DNA of 16,966 bases from Saccharofermentans sp. (GCA_024692105.1 JAILMZ010000119.1:1-16966); one strand, 5' to 3'; numbered from the stretch's first letter, positions 6,945 to 14,161 are shown. The notes: generated by a model not told the origin, from the letters alone. Made by a program: numbers and translations.

Positions 6945-7613
6945 TCAGTCCTGCCTGTAGCCCATGGTATATCCGTATACGCCGGTCCATGTGTGATAAT
7001 AAGCGCCGACCTCGGTATCCTTTTCCCACGGAGCAGACCAGATGGTAAAGAATACTTCCGATGTGTTCTCGGATTTTGTAAAGAAATCCCTGTCATCGAA
7101 TTCTGCAAGCGCATCGATTACTGTGGTCGATATCTCTTCCGCATCATCATCTGTCAGGGTCCTGTCTGTATTGATGTTGAGTTCGGCAGTATAAGAGAGA
7201 ACGCCGGTATCCCATTTATGGATCTCGCCGCAGTCCAATGTCAGTCCGTTCTCTTCGAGATACTCATCGAGATCCGCTTCTTCGATGAAAGTCTCAAGAT
7301 AGTAATAGCTGAAAGTCTCGGCGGTGTAGTAGACATCCATGATGCCCGTATCGCCGCGCTCGTAGTAGCCCTCATAAACGATATAAGTGAAGCCCCATTC
7401 TTTGTCCTTCATCTCGTGGGCGATAAGACCGTTAACCTTATAGGAATCGACCTCTTTGCAGGGACCGCACCAATACTCCGCAAATTCGTGAGCATCCTTA
7501 AAATCAACATCGTAGGGCTCGCGATCTTTGAACAGATCCGTCTCTTCCAGATTGCATCCGGTCATCAGGAGCGATGCCGCGATTATTGCTGCTGTTAATG
7601 CTTTGCCTTTCAA
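6945..7613 (-). CDS. Lipoprotein of unknown function carrying a WCGPC motif
   Basis: A 222-residue protein starting with TTG at 7613. There is no better in-frame ATG before the lipobox, and a G-rich AGGGGGG site (7622-7628 on the complementary strand) lies 8 nt upstream. Residues 1-19 are a signal sequence ending SLLMTG-C20, a clear lipobox. The mature protein is acidic and aromatic. Residues 48-53 read W-C-G-P-C-K, identical to the thioredoxin active site, but the surrounding sequence lacks other thioredoxin landmarks. Two more stretches look like beta-rich domains (FTYIVYEGYYERG; VLSYTAELNIN), and DDDAEEISTTVIDALAEF (around 158-175) looks helical. No family recognised. It is monocistronic, divergent from the cyclase gene and convergent with the acetyltransferase gene. 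Confidence 0.8.
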   Translation of the reverse strand: MKGKALTAAIIAASLLMTGCNLEETDLFKDREPYDVDFKDAHEFAEYWCGPCKEVDSYKVNGLIAHEMKDKEWGFTYIVYEGYYERGDTGIMDVYYTAETFSYYYLETFIEEADLDEYLEENGLTLDCGEIHKWDTGVLSYTAELNINTDRTLTDDDAEEISTTVIDALAEFDDRDFFTKSENTSEVFFTIWSAPWEKDTEVGAYYHTWTGVYGYTMGYRQD

Positions 7614-7647
7614 ATCCGGTACCCCCCTGTGAGATCGTTCTGTTCAG

Positions 7648-7676
7648 ATTATATATCAGTACGGGCACATAGTCTC
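7648..7676 (-). promoter_or_regulatory. Promoter of the WCGPC lipoprotein gene
   Basis: On the minus strand a perfect TATAAT (7648-7653) is preceded by 17 bp and GAGACT (7671-7676), which matches three of six -35 bases. The predicted transcript start gives a leader of about 28 nt holding the AGGGGGG ribosome site. Confidence 0.55.
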
Positions 7677-7712
7677 CGTGGACTGGTTGTTTTTTGCTTG
7701 TTTACATTTTTA

Positions 7713-7743
7713 TAGACAAATCGAAATATCTGATTTTTATAAT
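7713..7743 (+). promoter_or_regulatory. Likely promoter of the membrane diguanylate cyclase gene
   Basis: TATAAT at 7738-7743 is exact. TAGACA at 7713-7718 matches five of six -35 bases but the spacer is 19 bp, longer than ideal. The region is strongly A/T-rich. The leader to the GTG start would be about 45 nt. No GEMM (cyclic di-GMP) riboswitch signature was found in the 183-bp divergent gap. Confidence 0.45.
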
Positions 7744-7796
7744 TAGAAAATAGGAAGGAAGATCAATAAGCGGATCTGCATGGTACGAGGTAATCT

Positions 7797-8960
7797 GTGT
7801 ATTATTCAAGCGTTGCTGTAATAGCATTGATCGTTAGTTTTATAATTAACTTTGAAGCGCTCAAGAAAGTACAGAATACGGGCGTTACTGCTGCACGATA
7901 TAAATACCGTCAATACCTCTTTGCCCTGACCACCTATTACATTACTGATGCATTATGGGGCGTATTTTATGAGCAAAGATGGATTATTACCACATTCATC
8001 ATTACAAGTGTCTATTTCCTGGCCATGGCAGCCTCGGTGCTTTGCTGGACAAGGGCGGTAGTATCATTTACCAAGAGCCAGGGTAAATTAGGCAAGATTC
8101 TCATAGGCGCCGGTTGGGTGATCTTCGGATATCAGCTTGTGGTGCTTATCATAAACATTTTCAATCCGATCGTATTCTCTTTCAGTGAAGATAAAGAGTA
8201 TCAGGCACTTCCTGCCAGATACATCGCCCTGTTCATGCAGGTAATACTGTTCTTTGCGGTGGCGGTATATGCTCTCGTTAAAGCTGTCCGTTCAGATGGT
8301 GAGAGAAGATTATCTTACAGGACAGTCGGATTCTCGAGCATAATCATGGCGGTGTTCATATGTTTGCAGATGCTCTTACCGCTGATGCCGATGTATTCTT
8401 TGGGAGGCCTTTTTGCTACGTGCATTATCCATACATTCGTATATAAGGACAAGGATGTCGCGTATAACCGTAATATGGAGGCAGTCAATAAAAAGGCTTA
8501 CAGGGACGGACTTACCGGAGTCAAGAACAAGCTCGCATATCTTGAGGCTCTGACCGATATCGAGAACTGCCTCGCAGATGGTTCGCTTACCGAATACGGT
8601 GTAGCTGTCTTTGACTTGAACGGACTTAAGCAGATCAACGATACTCTTGGACATGAAGCCGGAGATGCTTATATCAAGAATGGCTGCATGCTTATCTGTA
8701 AGCAGTTTGATCACAGCCCCGTATTCCGTATCGGCGGTGATGAATTCGTTGCTATATTAAGGGGCGGCGATTATGAGAGAAGGGAAGAACTCGTTGCTTC
8801 GTTCAGGAAGAAGGTAGAAGATAACCGGCGCAATGGTCTTGTTGTCGTCGCAAGCGGCATGGCTATATACCAGTCTGAGAACGACGAAAGTTATAACGAT
8901 GTCTTCAAGCGTGCAGATGCCCTGATGTACGAGTGTAAGCAGGCACTCAAAGCACAATAA
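7797..8960 (+). CDS. Membrane diguanylate cyclase (seven-helix sensor plus GGDEF)
   Basis: A 387-residue protein starting at GTG 7797, with GAGG at 7787-7790 six bases upstream; the nearby ATG at 7780 is in another frame. About seven hydrophobic segments fill residues 4-215, an integral-membrane sensor region without an obvious named family. Residues about 225-385 form a GGDEF domain: DGLTGVKNK near 237-244, metal-binding Asp273 in FDLNGLKQIND, and G-G-D-E-F at 313-317 with complete catalytic residues, so it should make cyclic di-GMP from two GTP at the membrane. The RxxD inhibitory site normally five residues before GGDEF is missing (F-D-H-S there), so product inhibition through that site is not expected. 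The signal sensed is unknown. Only 6 bp separate its stop from the convergent helicase gene. Confidence 0.92.
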   Translation: MYYSSVAVIALIVSFIINFEALKKVQNTGVTAARYKYRQYLFALTTYYITDALWGVFYEQRWIITTFIITSVYFLAMAASVLCWTRAVVSFTKSQGKLGKILIGAGWVIFGYQLVVLIINIFNPIVFSFSEDKEYQALPARYIALFMQVILFFAVAVYALVKAVRSDGERRLSYRTVGFSSIIMAVFICLQMLLPLMPMYSLGGLFATCIIHTFVYKDKDVAYNRNMEAVNKKAYRDGLTGVKNKLAYLEALTDIENCLADGSLTEYGVAVFDLNGLKQINDTLGHEAGDAYIKNGCMLICKQFDHSPVFRIGGDEFVAILRGGDYERREELVASFRKKVEDNRRNGLVVVASGMAIYQSENDESYNDVFKRADALMYECKQALKAQ

Positions 8961-8966
8961 GCAGAC

Positions 8967-10721
8967 TCAGGGGCGCGTGTCGTCTGCCATATAGTCTGCC
9001 AGTCTTTCATCGTAACAAAATATCTTACAGCCTTTCATTCCGCGCGTCAGGAGCATACGGTATCTGTTCTTGGTGATCTCCATATTCTCTTTGTTAAGAC
9101 TATCCAATGTCAGATCATTGCCAATTAAGACGATTACATTGTCAAACTCGATTCCATGCACATCGTACCATCCGCCCGCAAGACCATCGTCCTCCACTAT
9201 CAGGCCGTGCTTCTTGTCGTTTGCCTGTATTTCCTTTTTAAATCTGTACTTTTCATTGATGGTTTTTAGGGTTGCTCTGTTGTTTACGAGCAAAAGAGGA
9301 GGATTGCGGCGGTTAAGTTCTTTCTCGAGATTCTTTTTATCCTTTATAATCTCAGGCTTGAAGTCTAATTCGGACAACTTGACATGACTCTTAGTTCCCA
9401 TACAAAGCTTGTACTCCAGCCACGAGACATATCCGTCGTCGCAGCCGCATCTGAACTGAGATCTCAGATGGTAGGTCTTGACTTCCTCGTTGTCCATTAT
9501 CTCTTTGAGAATATCTGCTCCCACATCTTCTTCTGTAAGCATCTGCAGTTCGTCAATGAGCAGGATGACAGTGCCTTGTATCTCATAGAAAGCATCCATA
9601 AAGGCTTGTTTGTTCTTGAGACTGAGTCTGTGGAATTCATCAAAGATCAGATGATATGGTTCGTAATCAAGTTCAACTAGTTTGCTGACATAGTTGATGC
9701 TGAAACCTTGGGCTCCTGTTTCTTCCATATCGTATTGGAGGCGGTTGAAAGGTGCAGATCCTTCATATGCTACGGCGCATGTCTGTGTGTTTTCAGAGTT
9801 GTTCTCTCGTTCGTCATTGTCAATTTGGAGTTTTCTTATTGCCAAAAGTGCGACGAGAGTCTTGCCGCTTCCCGGACCGCCGTAAATAACATCGATATGA
9901 TGCTCGCCTGACCGCATGTGCTCTTCTATCTCATCCAGCACATATTTCTGATCAGGGCGAAGATATGAGACCAGCCTTTTATAAGACTTGGTTTCTCCCT
10001 TAACAACCGGTTCTTCAACAAATAGTTTGGCAAGGTCTTTGCTGTGGACAGATTCGTATCCGTTACGCAGTTTCTGGAATACATTTCGGTTTTCTTCTGA
10101 AGATCTTCCCGGTATCAGTGTATCTTTGATGAAATTGATGAGGTCTTGTTTTCGCCCTTTGTAATAGACTCTGACATTTCCGCCCAGACTTAGATCAATA
10201 GAATCATCTTTGGGTTCCATGTTATGCGCATAGATAACGGGAATAAGATCGATACCGGCGGTGTTGTGTTTCGTTACCGATTTTATATAATCTTGAAGAG
10301 TTATGGCAGGCTTTTCTATATCTTTGCCGGGGTAGATCTCACTACCGTCTTCGTTGCAGGGGATACAGAGATTAGAGTTATTCTCATTCTTCCTGACTAC
10401 AAGCCATTGCTTAAGCTCGATCACGAGGAGCCTCATTCTTCCGTCGCGACCGTATCCGCCGATCATCATGTCGACCCTGCCGGCTTTTTCACGTTCAGTA
10501 AAGTATTCTATGCCGATACAGAGATTAGGATCACATTCCCTGAGTACCGATGACATTTCCTTGAAAGTGGAATTGACCCAGGATTCGATCTCGCTGGAAT
10601 TAACTTTAAAATTAATCTTCCATCTTGATGCATCGACCCTCTCACGCAACATCTCAGCAAGTTCTGCAGGCTTTTTGCAATCTTCAAGATAGTCTTTGTT
10701 CGTACGAAGATAAGGAAACAT
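8967..10721 (-). CDS. PD-(D/E)XK-like nuclease domain fused to DUF2075/SLFN-g3 helicase
   Basis: A 584-residue protein. ATG 10721 has GAGGT (10731-10735, complementary strand) nine bases upstream. Residues about 60-200 look like a PD-(D/E)XK restriction-nuclease fold: E72, then R-V-D84, then I-E102-L-K104. Residues about 250-575 form a P-loop helicase of the DUF2075/SLFN-g3 type (PF09848): Walker A GGPGSGKT (281-288), DEFHR (361-365), a second acidic strand LLIDELQML (387-395), SQFRCG (421-426), LLVNN (477-481) and the motif VI-like Y554-R-M-L-L-T-R-G561. ATP-driven nucleic-acid handling coupled to cleavage is the likely role. Such helicases occur in defence settings, but no methylase or partner gene lies beside it. 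It appears more A/T-rich than its neighbours, in keeping with an acquired gene. Family call is strong; the nuclease reading is moderate. Confidence 0.85.
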   Translation of the reverse strand: MFPYLRTNKDYLEDCKKPAELAEMLRERVDASRWKINFKVNSSEIESWVNSTFKEMSSVLRECDPNLCIGIEYFTEREKAGRVDMMIGGYGRDGRMRLLVIELKQWLVVRKNENNSNLCIPCNEDGSEIYPGKDIEKPAITLQDYIKSVTKHNTAGIDLIPVIYAHNMEPKDDSIDLSLGGNVRVYYKGRKQDLINFIKDTLIPGRSSEENRNVFQKLRNGYESVHSKDLAKLFVEEPVVKGETKSYKRLVSYLRPDQKYVLDEIEEHMRSGEHHIDVIYGGPGSGKTLVALLAIRKLQIDNDERENNSENTQTCAVAYEGSAPFNRLQYDMEETGAQGFSINYVSKLVELDYEPYHLIFDEFHRLSLKNKQAFMDAFYEIQGTVILLIDELQMLTEEDVGADILKEIMDNEEVKTYHLRSQFRCGCDDGYVSWLEYKLCMGTKSHVKLSELDFKPEIIKDKKNLEKELNRRNPPLLLVNNRATLKTINEKYRFKKEIQANDKKHGLIVEDDGLAGGWYDVHGIEFDNVIVLIGNDLTLDSLNKENMEITKNRYRMLLTRGMKGCKIFCYDERLADYMADDTRP

Positions 10722-10755
10722 CTTTGGTTAACCTCTTTCAAACACTTACAAAACG

Positions 10756-10761
10756 ATTATA
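10756..10761 (-). promoter_or_regulatory. -10 element of the nuclease-helicase gene
   Basis: A perfect TATAAT on the minus strand lies 35 bp before the ATG at 10721. No convincing -35 hexamer is seen at 16-18 bp, so the promoter may be weak or need an activator. Confidence 0.4.
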
Positions 10762-10881
10762 CACCTCTCAATTATCACGATTACGGTATGAATAAAGACA
10801 AAGAAGTCTAATAGCATAAACACCTGTCTCATTGCTTGTGCTACACTGACGGAAAATACTCGGAAAGCGGGGTATGCGGCT

Positions 10882-12006
10882 ATGGCAGGATCGAAGGTGT
10901 ATTTCACTGACTTCAGGACCGGACTCGGGGTGCCTCTCACGGCAAAACTCCAGAAGCTCATCAGGCAGGCCGGCATCGGAACGATAGACTTTGACGGAAA
11001 GTTCGTTGCCATCAAGATGCATTTCGGTGAGCTTGGCAACCTCGCTTATCTCAGGCCGAATTATGCCAAAGCGGTCGCAGATGTCATCAAGGAGGGAGGC
11101 GGACTGCCTTTCCTGACCGACTGCAACACGCTTTATCCCGGAAGCCGCAAGCATGCCCTTGAACACCTGGACTGCGCTAATCTCAACGGTTTTAACACTG
11201 TTACAACGGGTTGCCAGATCCTGATAGCCGACGGTTTGAGAGGAACTGACGACATAATCGTTCCCGTACCGAACGGCGAGTACTGCAAAGAAGCTTATAT
11301 CGGAAGAGCGGTCATGGATGCGGACATTTTCGTGTCCCTTACGCACTTCAAAGGACACGAAGCGGCAGGTTTCGGTGGCACCATAAAGAACATCGGAATG
11401 GGCTGCGGCAGCCGTGCGGGCAAGATGCAGCAGCATCAGAGCGGTCATCCGCATGTCATTACCGATATGTGCAGGGGATGCAAAAGATGCGCCAAGGAAT
11501 GCGGTTCAGATGCCATCAGTTATGAAGGCGGTAAAGCATATATAGATCCGAATCTATGTAAGGGCTGCGGCCGTTGTATAGGCGCATGCGCTTTCGACGC
11601 CATCGAGAATGACAACTGGGATGCACCTCAGATGCTCGGCTGCCGTATGGCGGAATACACTGCGGCGGTCATAAGTGGCAGACCGAACTTCCACATCACG
11701 CTCATTACGGACGTATCGCCAAACTGCGACTGTCATGGCGAGAACGACGCCCCGATCCTTCCCGATATAGGCATGCTCGCGTCTTTCGACCCGGTAGCGC
11801 TCGACCAGGCGTGCGTGGATCTCTGCTCGAAGGCAGAACCCATCAGGAACAGCCAGTTGGGCGATAACATGGCGGATCCGCATTTCCACGACCATGGCAA
11901 CCACTGGCATAACAACAATCCCAACGTATCCTGGGCAGAGACACTCGAACACGCCGAGAAGATCGGTATCGGCACGCGTGAGTATGAACTTGTCACGATG
12001 AAATAA
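10882..12006 (+). CDS. DUF362 domain protein with two 4Fe-4S ferredoxin motifs
   Basis: A 374-residue protein. ATG 10882 follows a GCGGGG site nine bases upstream. The DUF362 domain (PF04015) is split around a ferredoxin insert. The first part has KMHFGELGN (45-53), TDCNTLYPGSR (79-89), THFKGHEAAGFGGTIKNIGMGCGSRAGK (154-181). Then come C197-xx-C200-xx-C203-xxx-C207 and C226-xx-C229-xx-C232-xxx-C236, two full 4Fe-4S sites. The last part has SPNCDCHGEND (279-289) and FDPVALDQACVDL (302-314). It is likely a cytoplasmic iron-sulfur electron-transfer protein of unknown partner, common in strict anaerobes. A histidine-rich stretch at 334-343 is unusual. It is divergent from the helicase gene across about 160 bp and convergent with the GGDEF gene, sharing a hairpin. 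Confidence 0.93.
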   Translation: MAGSKVYFTDFRTGLGVPLTAKLQKLIRQAGIGTIDFDGKFVAIKMHFGELGNLAYLRPNYAKAVADVIKEGGGLPFLTDCNTLYPGSRKHALEHLDCANLNGFNTVTTGCQILIADGLRGTDDIIVPVPNGEYCKEAYIGRAVMDADIFVSLTHFKGHEAAGFGGTIKNIGMGCGSRAGKMQQHQSGHPHVITDMCRGCKRCAKECGSDAISYEGGKAYIDPNLCKGCGRCIGACAFDAIENDNWDAPQMLGCRMAEYTAAVISGRPNFHITLITDVSPNCDCHGENDAPILPDIGMLASFDPVALDQACVDLCSKAEPIRNSQLGDNMADPHFHDHGNHWHNNNPNVSWAETLEHAEKIGIGTREYELVTMK

Positions 12007-12031
12007 AAAAGATCCCGTTTTACGAGATCTT
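12002..12031 (-). terminator. Terminator of the soluble GGDEF gene, shared hairpin with the DUF362 gene end
   Basis: Read on the minus strand, AAGATCTCGT pairs with ACGGGATCTT (12009-12031, ten pairs, one G-U, three-base loop), followed by a run of T broken by one A. The GGDEF stop codon lies inside the stem and the T-run falls in the final codons of the DUF362 gene. Read in the plus direction the stem has one mismatch and lacks a T-run, so it acts mainly for the minus strand. Confidence 0.8.
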
Positions 12032-13432
12032 GTTATGCCATTCCATATCCGGATGACGCTTGTAGTATTCCGCCTTGATCTCGTACATCAGGGCATCCGC
12101 TTTCTGCATGGCCTTCCTGACATCTCCGCCCTCGGCATCATCACTGTGGCACGCACCGAGCGCGAAATGTGCTCTGTCCGGACGCTCGCAGTTATCACGC
12201 AGAGTCTGCGCATACTTCTCGAAATCCTCACGGCTCATATCAGGCGTGATTATCATGAACTCGTCTCCGCCTACACGGTAGATCTCCGCACCGTTAGTGG
12301 AGGAGAATTCCTTAAGCGTTGAAGCAACGTCAACGAGGAGATGGTCGCCCTCTAAGTGACCTCTGGAATCGTTGATGGCCTTAAGTCCGTTAACGTCGAT
12401 GAAGCATACGCCGAACGGCTTCTTGATAGGGTTGACGCCCGTCGTATCCTCTGTGATCCTGTTGTTCATGGCGTTACGGTTGAATACGCCTGTGAGAAGG
12501 TCAGTAGAGCTCATGATCTTCATCTTGCGTACGTTCTGCTCGTTAGCGATCTCGGCAGACAGGATGAAAGAGGTGAGACCCAGAGTCTCCTTGATCATCT
12601 GTGTCTTGGAAGGATCGAAGTTGCCTGCCCAGATATAGCCTATGGTCTTGTTGTCGGATCTGAGAGGGTAGATAACGAGAGTCTTTACGTTGTCGCCTCT
12701 GAGGGAATCGATCCACTCCGGCGCGATCTTGTGTGCATCGATAAGATCCTGCTCGTTCTCGATCGCGAAACAATTGCTCTTCTGTATGAGCCTGGGCCAT
12801 GTCTCGATGACCTTGTAGAATTCTTCTGTCAGAAAAGCCGACAGTGGTATCTGATTGGGATCGTTGCCGTAGTCCTCGCTTAAGAGCTTGTATTCTCTCC
12901 TCTCATAATCGGTGAGAAGGATGCTGCATCTCTTGGCACCGCACTGCTCGCGGATATCGGCGACAACTGCATTCATCGCCTCCTGGAAGTCATCGGTCTC
13001 ACGGAGCATGAGACATGTCTTAAGGACATTTGCTGCAGTCTCGGAAGAGATATCGGTCAGCTTGTCGATATCTGCCTTGGGATTCATCTCATAGGTGAAA
13101 AGGATCATTCCCTTATCCGGGTCGTCGGACTCAAGGGGCATGAGGAAGACTTCCATCCATGCGTTGTAAAGCTCGATGTCGAAATAGGTGTGGACAGGCC
13201 TGTTCTTGTTGACACAGTCGTCACACAGAGTCTCGAAATTCGCAGCCTTGGGAATGTATCTTGTATAAGGAACATTGCACTCGAAGTCTTCGACAGTCTT
13301 GCCGACAGAGTGCATGTAAGCTTCATTCGCATCAACAACGAAATACTTGTTATTGCTGTCGGTCTCCTTGAGGTCGACCGAAAGCACACAGGCAAGACGT
13401 TTGAAATTATCTACGAGAACCTTGTAATCCAT
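12020..13432 (-). CDS. Soluble diguanylate cyclase with PAS-like and GAF-like sensor domains
   Basis: A 470-residue protein with no membrane segment. ATG 13432 has only a weak upstream site (GTGAG, 13440-13444 on the complementary strand). Residues about 12-115 look like a PAS-type fold (YFVVDANEAYMHSVGKTVEDF). Residues about 130-300 look like a GAF domain (CGAKRCSILLTDYERREYKLLSEDYG; VKTLVIYPLRSDNKTIGYIWAGN). Residues about 305-458 are GGDEF: STDLLTGVFNRNAM, Asp346 in FIDVNGLKAIND, and R-V-G-G-D-E-F at 386-392, catalytically complete. The RxxD inhibitory site is absent (T-N-G-A at that position). It should make cyclic di-GMP in response to a cytoplasmic cue. It has its own promoter and terminator. 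PAS and GAF calls are by pattern and less sure than GGDEF. Confidence 0.92.
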   Translation of the reverse strand: MDYKVLVDNFKRLACVLSVDLKETDSNNKYFVVDANEAYMHSVGKTVEDFECNVPYTRYIPKAANFETLCDDCVNKNRPVHTYFDIELYNAWMEVFLMPLESDDPDKGMILFTYEMNPKADIDKLTDISSETAANVLKTCLMLRETDDFQEAMNAVVADIREQCGAKRCSILLTDYERREYKLLSEDYGNDPNQIPLSAFLTEEFYKVIETWPRLIQKSNCFAIENEQDLIDAHKIAPEWIDSLRGDNVKTLVIYPLRSDNKTIGYIWAGNFDPSKTQMIKETLGLTSFILSAEIANEQNVRKMKIMSSTDLLTGVFNRNAMNNRITEDTTGVNPIKKPFGVCFIDVNGLKAINDSRGHLEGDHLLVDVASTLKEFSSTNGAEIYRVGGDEFMIITPDMSREDFEKYAQTLRDNCERPDRAHFALGACHSDDAEGGDVRKAMQKADALMYEIKAEYYKRHPDMEWHNKIS

Positions 13433-13464
13433 TAACCGCTCACTAATATATTTTTAGCTTTTGT

Positions 13465-13470
13465 ATTATA
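13465..13470 (-). promoter_or_regulatory. -10 element of the soluble GGDEF gene
   Basis: A perfect TATAAT on the minus strand sits 32 bp before the ATG. Hexamers at 16-17 bp upstream (TTAATT or TTTAAT) match the -35 consensus only half-way. The flanking bases are very A/T-rich. Confidence 0.45.
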
Positions 13471-13517
13471 AACCCAATAAATATGGAATTAAAGAGCAGC
13501 CCGCGGACAGATGAAGC

Positions 13518-13547
13518 AAAAAAAGAGCCGGCGCATTGCCGACTCTT
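13518..13547 (-). terminator. Strong intrinsic terminator of the TM2 gene
   Basis: On the minus strand, AAGAGTCGGC and GCCGGCTCTT (13523-13547) form ten pairs with one G-U and a five-base loop, followed by an uninterrupted T-run (13518-13524 as A on the plus strand). It begins 25 bp after the TM2 stop codon. Confidence 0.9.
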
Positions 13548-13571
13548 CCGTGTGTTTACTGTTTTGCAGGT

Positions 13572-13802
13572 TTACCACTGTCTCAGAGGCTCGCCGACAT
13601 TGTCCCTGAAAGATCCGACTAAGATCATGATTAGGTCGACAAGCCAGCCGATACCGAACAGACCTACAGTGAAGAGCCACAGAAGACCTGTGCCGACCTT
13701 GCCGACATAGAATCTGTGGATTCCGAGTTCGCCTAAGAAAAAGCACAGAAGAAGTGCTACGAGACGGCTCTTGTTAGATGTGTTGGTTACATATTGTGAC
13801 AT
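13572..13802 (-). CDS. TM2 domain membrane protein
   Basis: A 76-residue protein. The start is the ATG at 13802, because GGGAGGTGATC (13806-13816, complementary strand) is a near-perfect match to the 16S 3' end with 8 nt between its core and the ATG; a longer reading to 13868 would run through the promoter. Two helices at about 13-30 and 37-62 carry the TM2 signature: LGELGIHRFYVGKVGTGLLWL, then GLFGIGWLVDLIMIL. TM2 proteins (PF05154) are small inner-membrane proteins of unknown role, widespread in Bacillota. It is monocistronic, with a strong promoter and terminator of its own, so it is probably well expressed. Confidence 0.95.
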   Translation of the reverse strand: MSQYVTNTSNKSRLVALLLCFFLGELGIHRFYVGKVGTGLLWLFTVGLFGIGWLVDLIMILVGSFRDNVGEPLRQW

Positions 13803-13829
13803 ATTGATCACCTCCCTTTTCCTGAACGA

Positions 13830-13858
13830 ATTATAGAATAGAGGGTACGGAAAATCAA
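13830..13858 (-). promoter_or_regulatory. Strong vegetative promoter of the TM2 gene
   Basis: On the minus strand TTGATT (13853-13858) and TATAAT (13830-13835) are separated by exactly 17 bp, a good sigma-A-type promoter. The predicted leader is about 20 nt and consists mostly of the ribosome site. Confidence 0.8.
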
Positions 13859-13896
13859 ATGAGGGCATAGCATCTGTCGGTTATGCTTTGCCCGGA

Positions 13897-14065
13897 ATTC
13901 AACAAACGCATCCCTGCCGCAGGGCACTATTTGTTGAATAAATGCCGTTTTGTCCCAAGATTCAACAAACGCATCCCTGCTGCAGGGCACTATTTGTTGA
14001 ATAAATGCCGTTTTGTTCCAAGATTCAACAAAAGCATCCCTGCCGCAGGGCATAATTCGTTGAAT
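13897..14065. repeat. Three tandem 63-bp units, each with a 43-bp palindrome
   Basis: Palindromes occur at 13897-13939, 13960-14002 and 14023-14065, spaced exactly 63 bp apart. Each has outer arms ATTCAACAAA / TTTGTTGAAT and an inner stem CCCTGC / GCAGGG around one central base (C, T, C). A 20-bp linker, AAATGCCGTTTTGTCCCAAG, separates copies 1-2 and 2-3 with one T/C change. The 5' flank and the 3' flank (TTTCCAAGAT near 14074-14083) carry decayed linker pieces. Copy 3 differs in the outer arms (one mismatch). The array sits between the surface-protein terminator and the TM2 promoter. It could be a hairpin RNA element, a REP-like element or a remnant of a small palindromic mobile unit. The 293-bp interval around it holds no gene I can support. 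Confidence 0.93.
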
Positions 14066-14109
14066 AATAGTTGTTTCCAAGATCTGCATCTGATGTAAGC
14101 ACTCAAGAA

Positions 14110-14134
14110 GAGAGCCGGCACGCGGCCGGCCCTC
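14110..14134 (-). terminator. Hairpin terminator after the surface-protein gene
   Basis: On the minus strand, GAGGGCCGGC pairs with GCCGGCTCTC (ten pairs, one G-U, five-base loop), starting 28 bp after the stop codon. The tract after it is TTCTTG, not a clean T-run, so termination may be incomplete and could read into the palindromic repeats. Confidence 0.65.
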
Positions 14135-14161
14135 CCAAATGTTTACGTAATTCCCAATATC

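Noticed and set aside
7614..7796. Cyclic di-GMP riboswitch upstream of the membrane cyclase
   Set aside because: No GEMM-type conserved core was found in this 183-bp interval; only promoter-like A/T-rich sequence and a short leader are visible.
10768..11454. 228-codon minus-strand frame opposite the DUF362 gene
   Set aside because: The sense strand encodes a well-marked DUF362 protein; the antisense product has no features and overlaps the divergent promoter region.
13897..14065. CRISPR array
   Set aside because: The interval between palindromes is the same 20-bp sequence each time, not unique spacers, and no cas genes are nearby.
13808..14089. Minus-strand 93-codon frame through the palindromes
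   Set aside because: It runs through the TM2 promoter and the repeat array, has no ribosome site, and is open only because of the repeat period.
13883..14098. Small plus-strand repeat protein with 21-residue units (FNKRIPAAGHYLLNK...)
   Set aside because: The open frame follows from the 63-bp period; there is no ribosome site before the ATG and the opposite strand is open as well, so translation is not supported.
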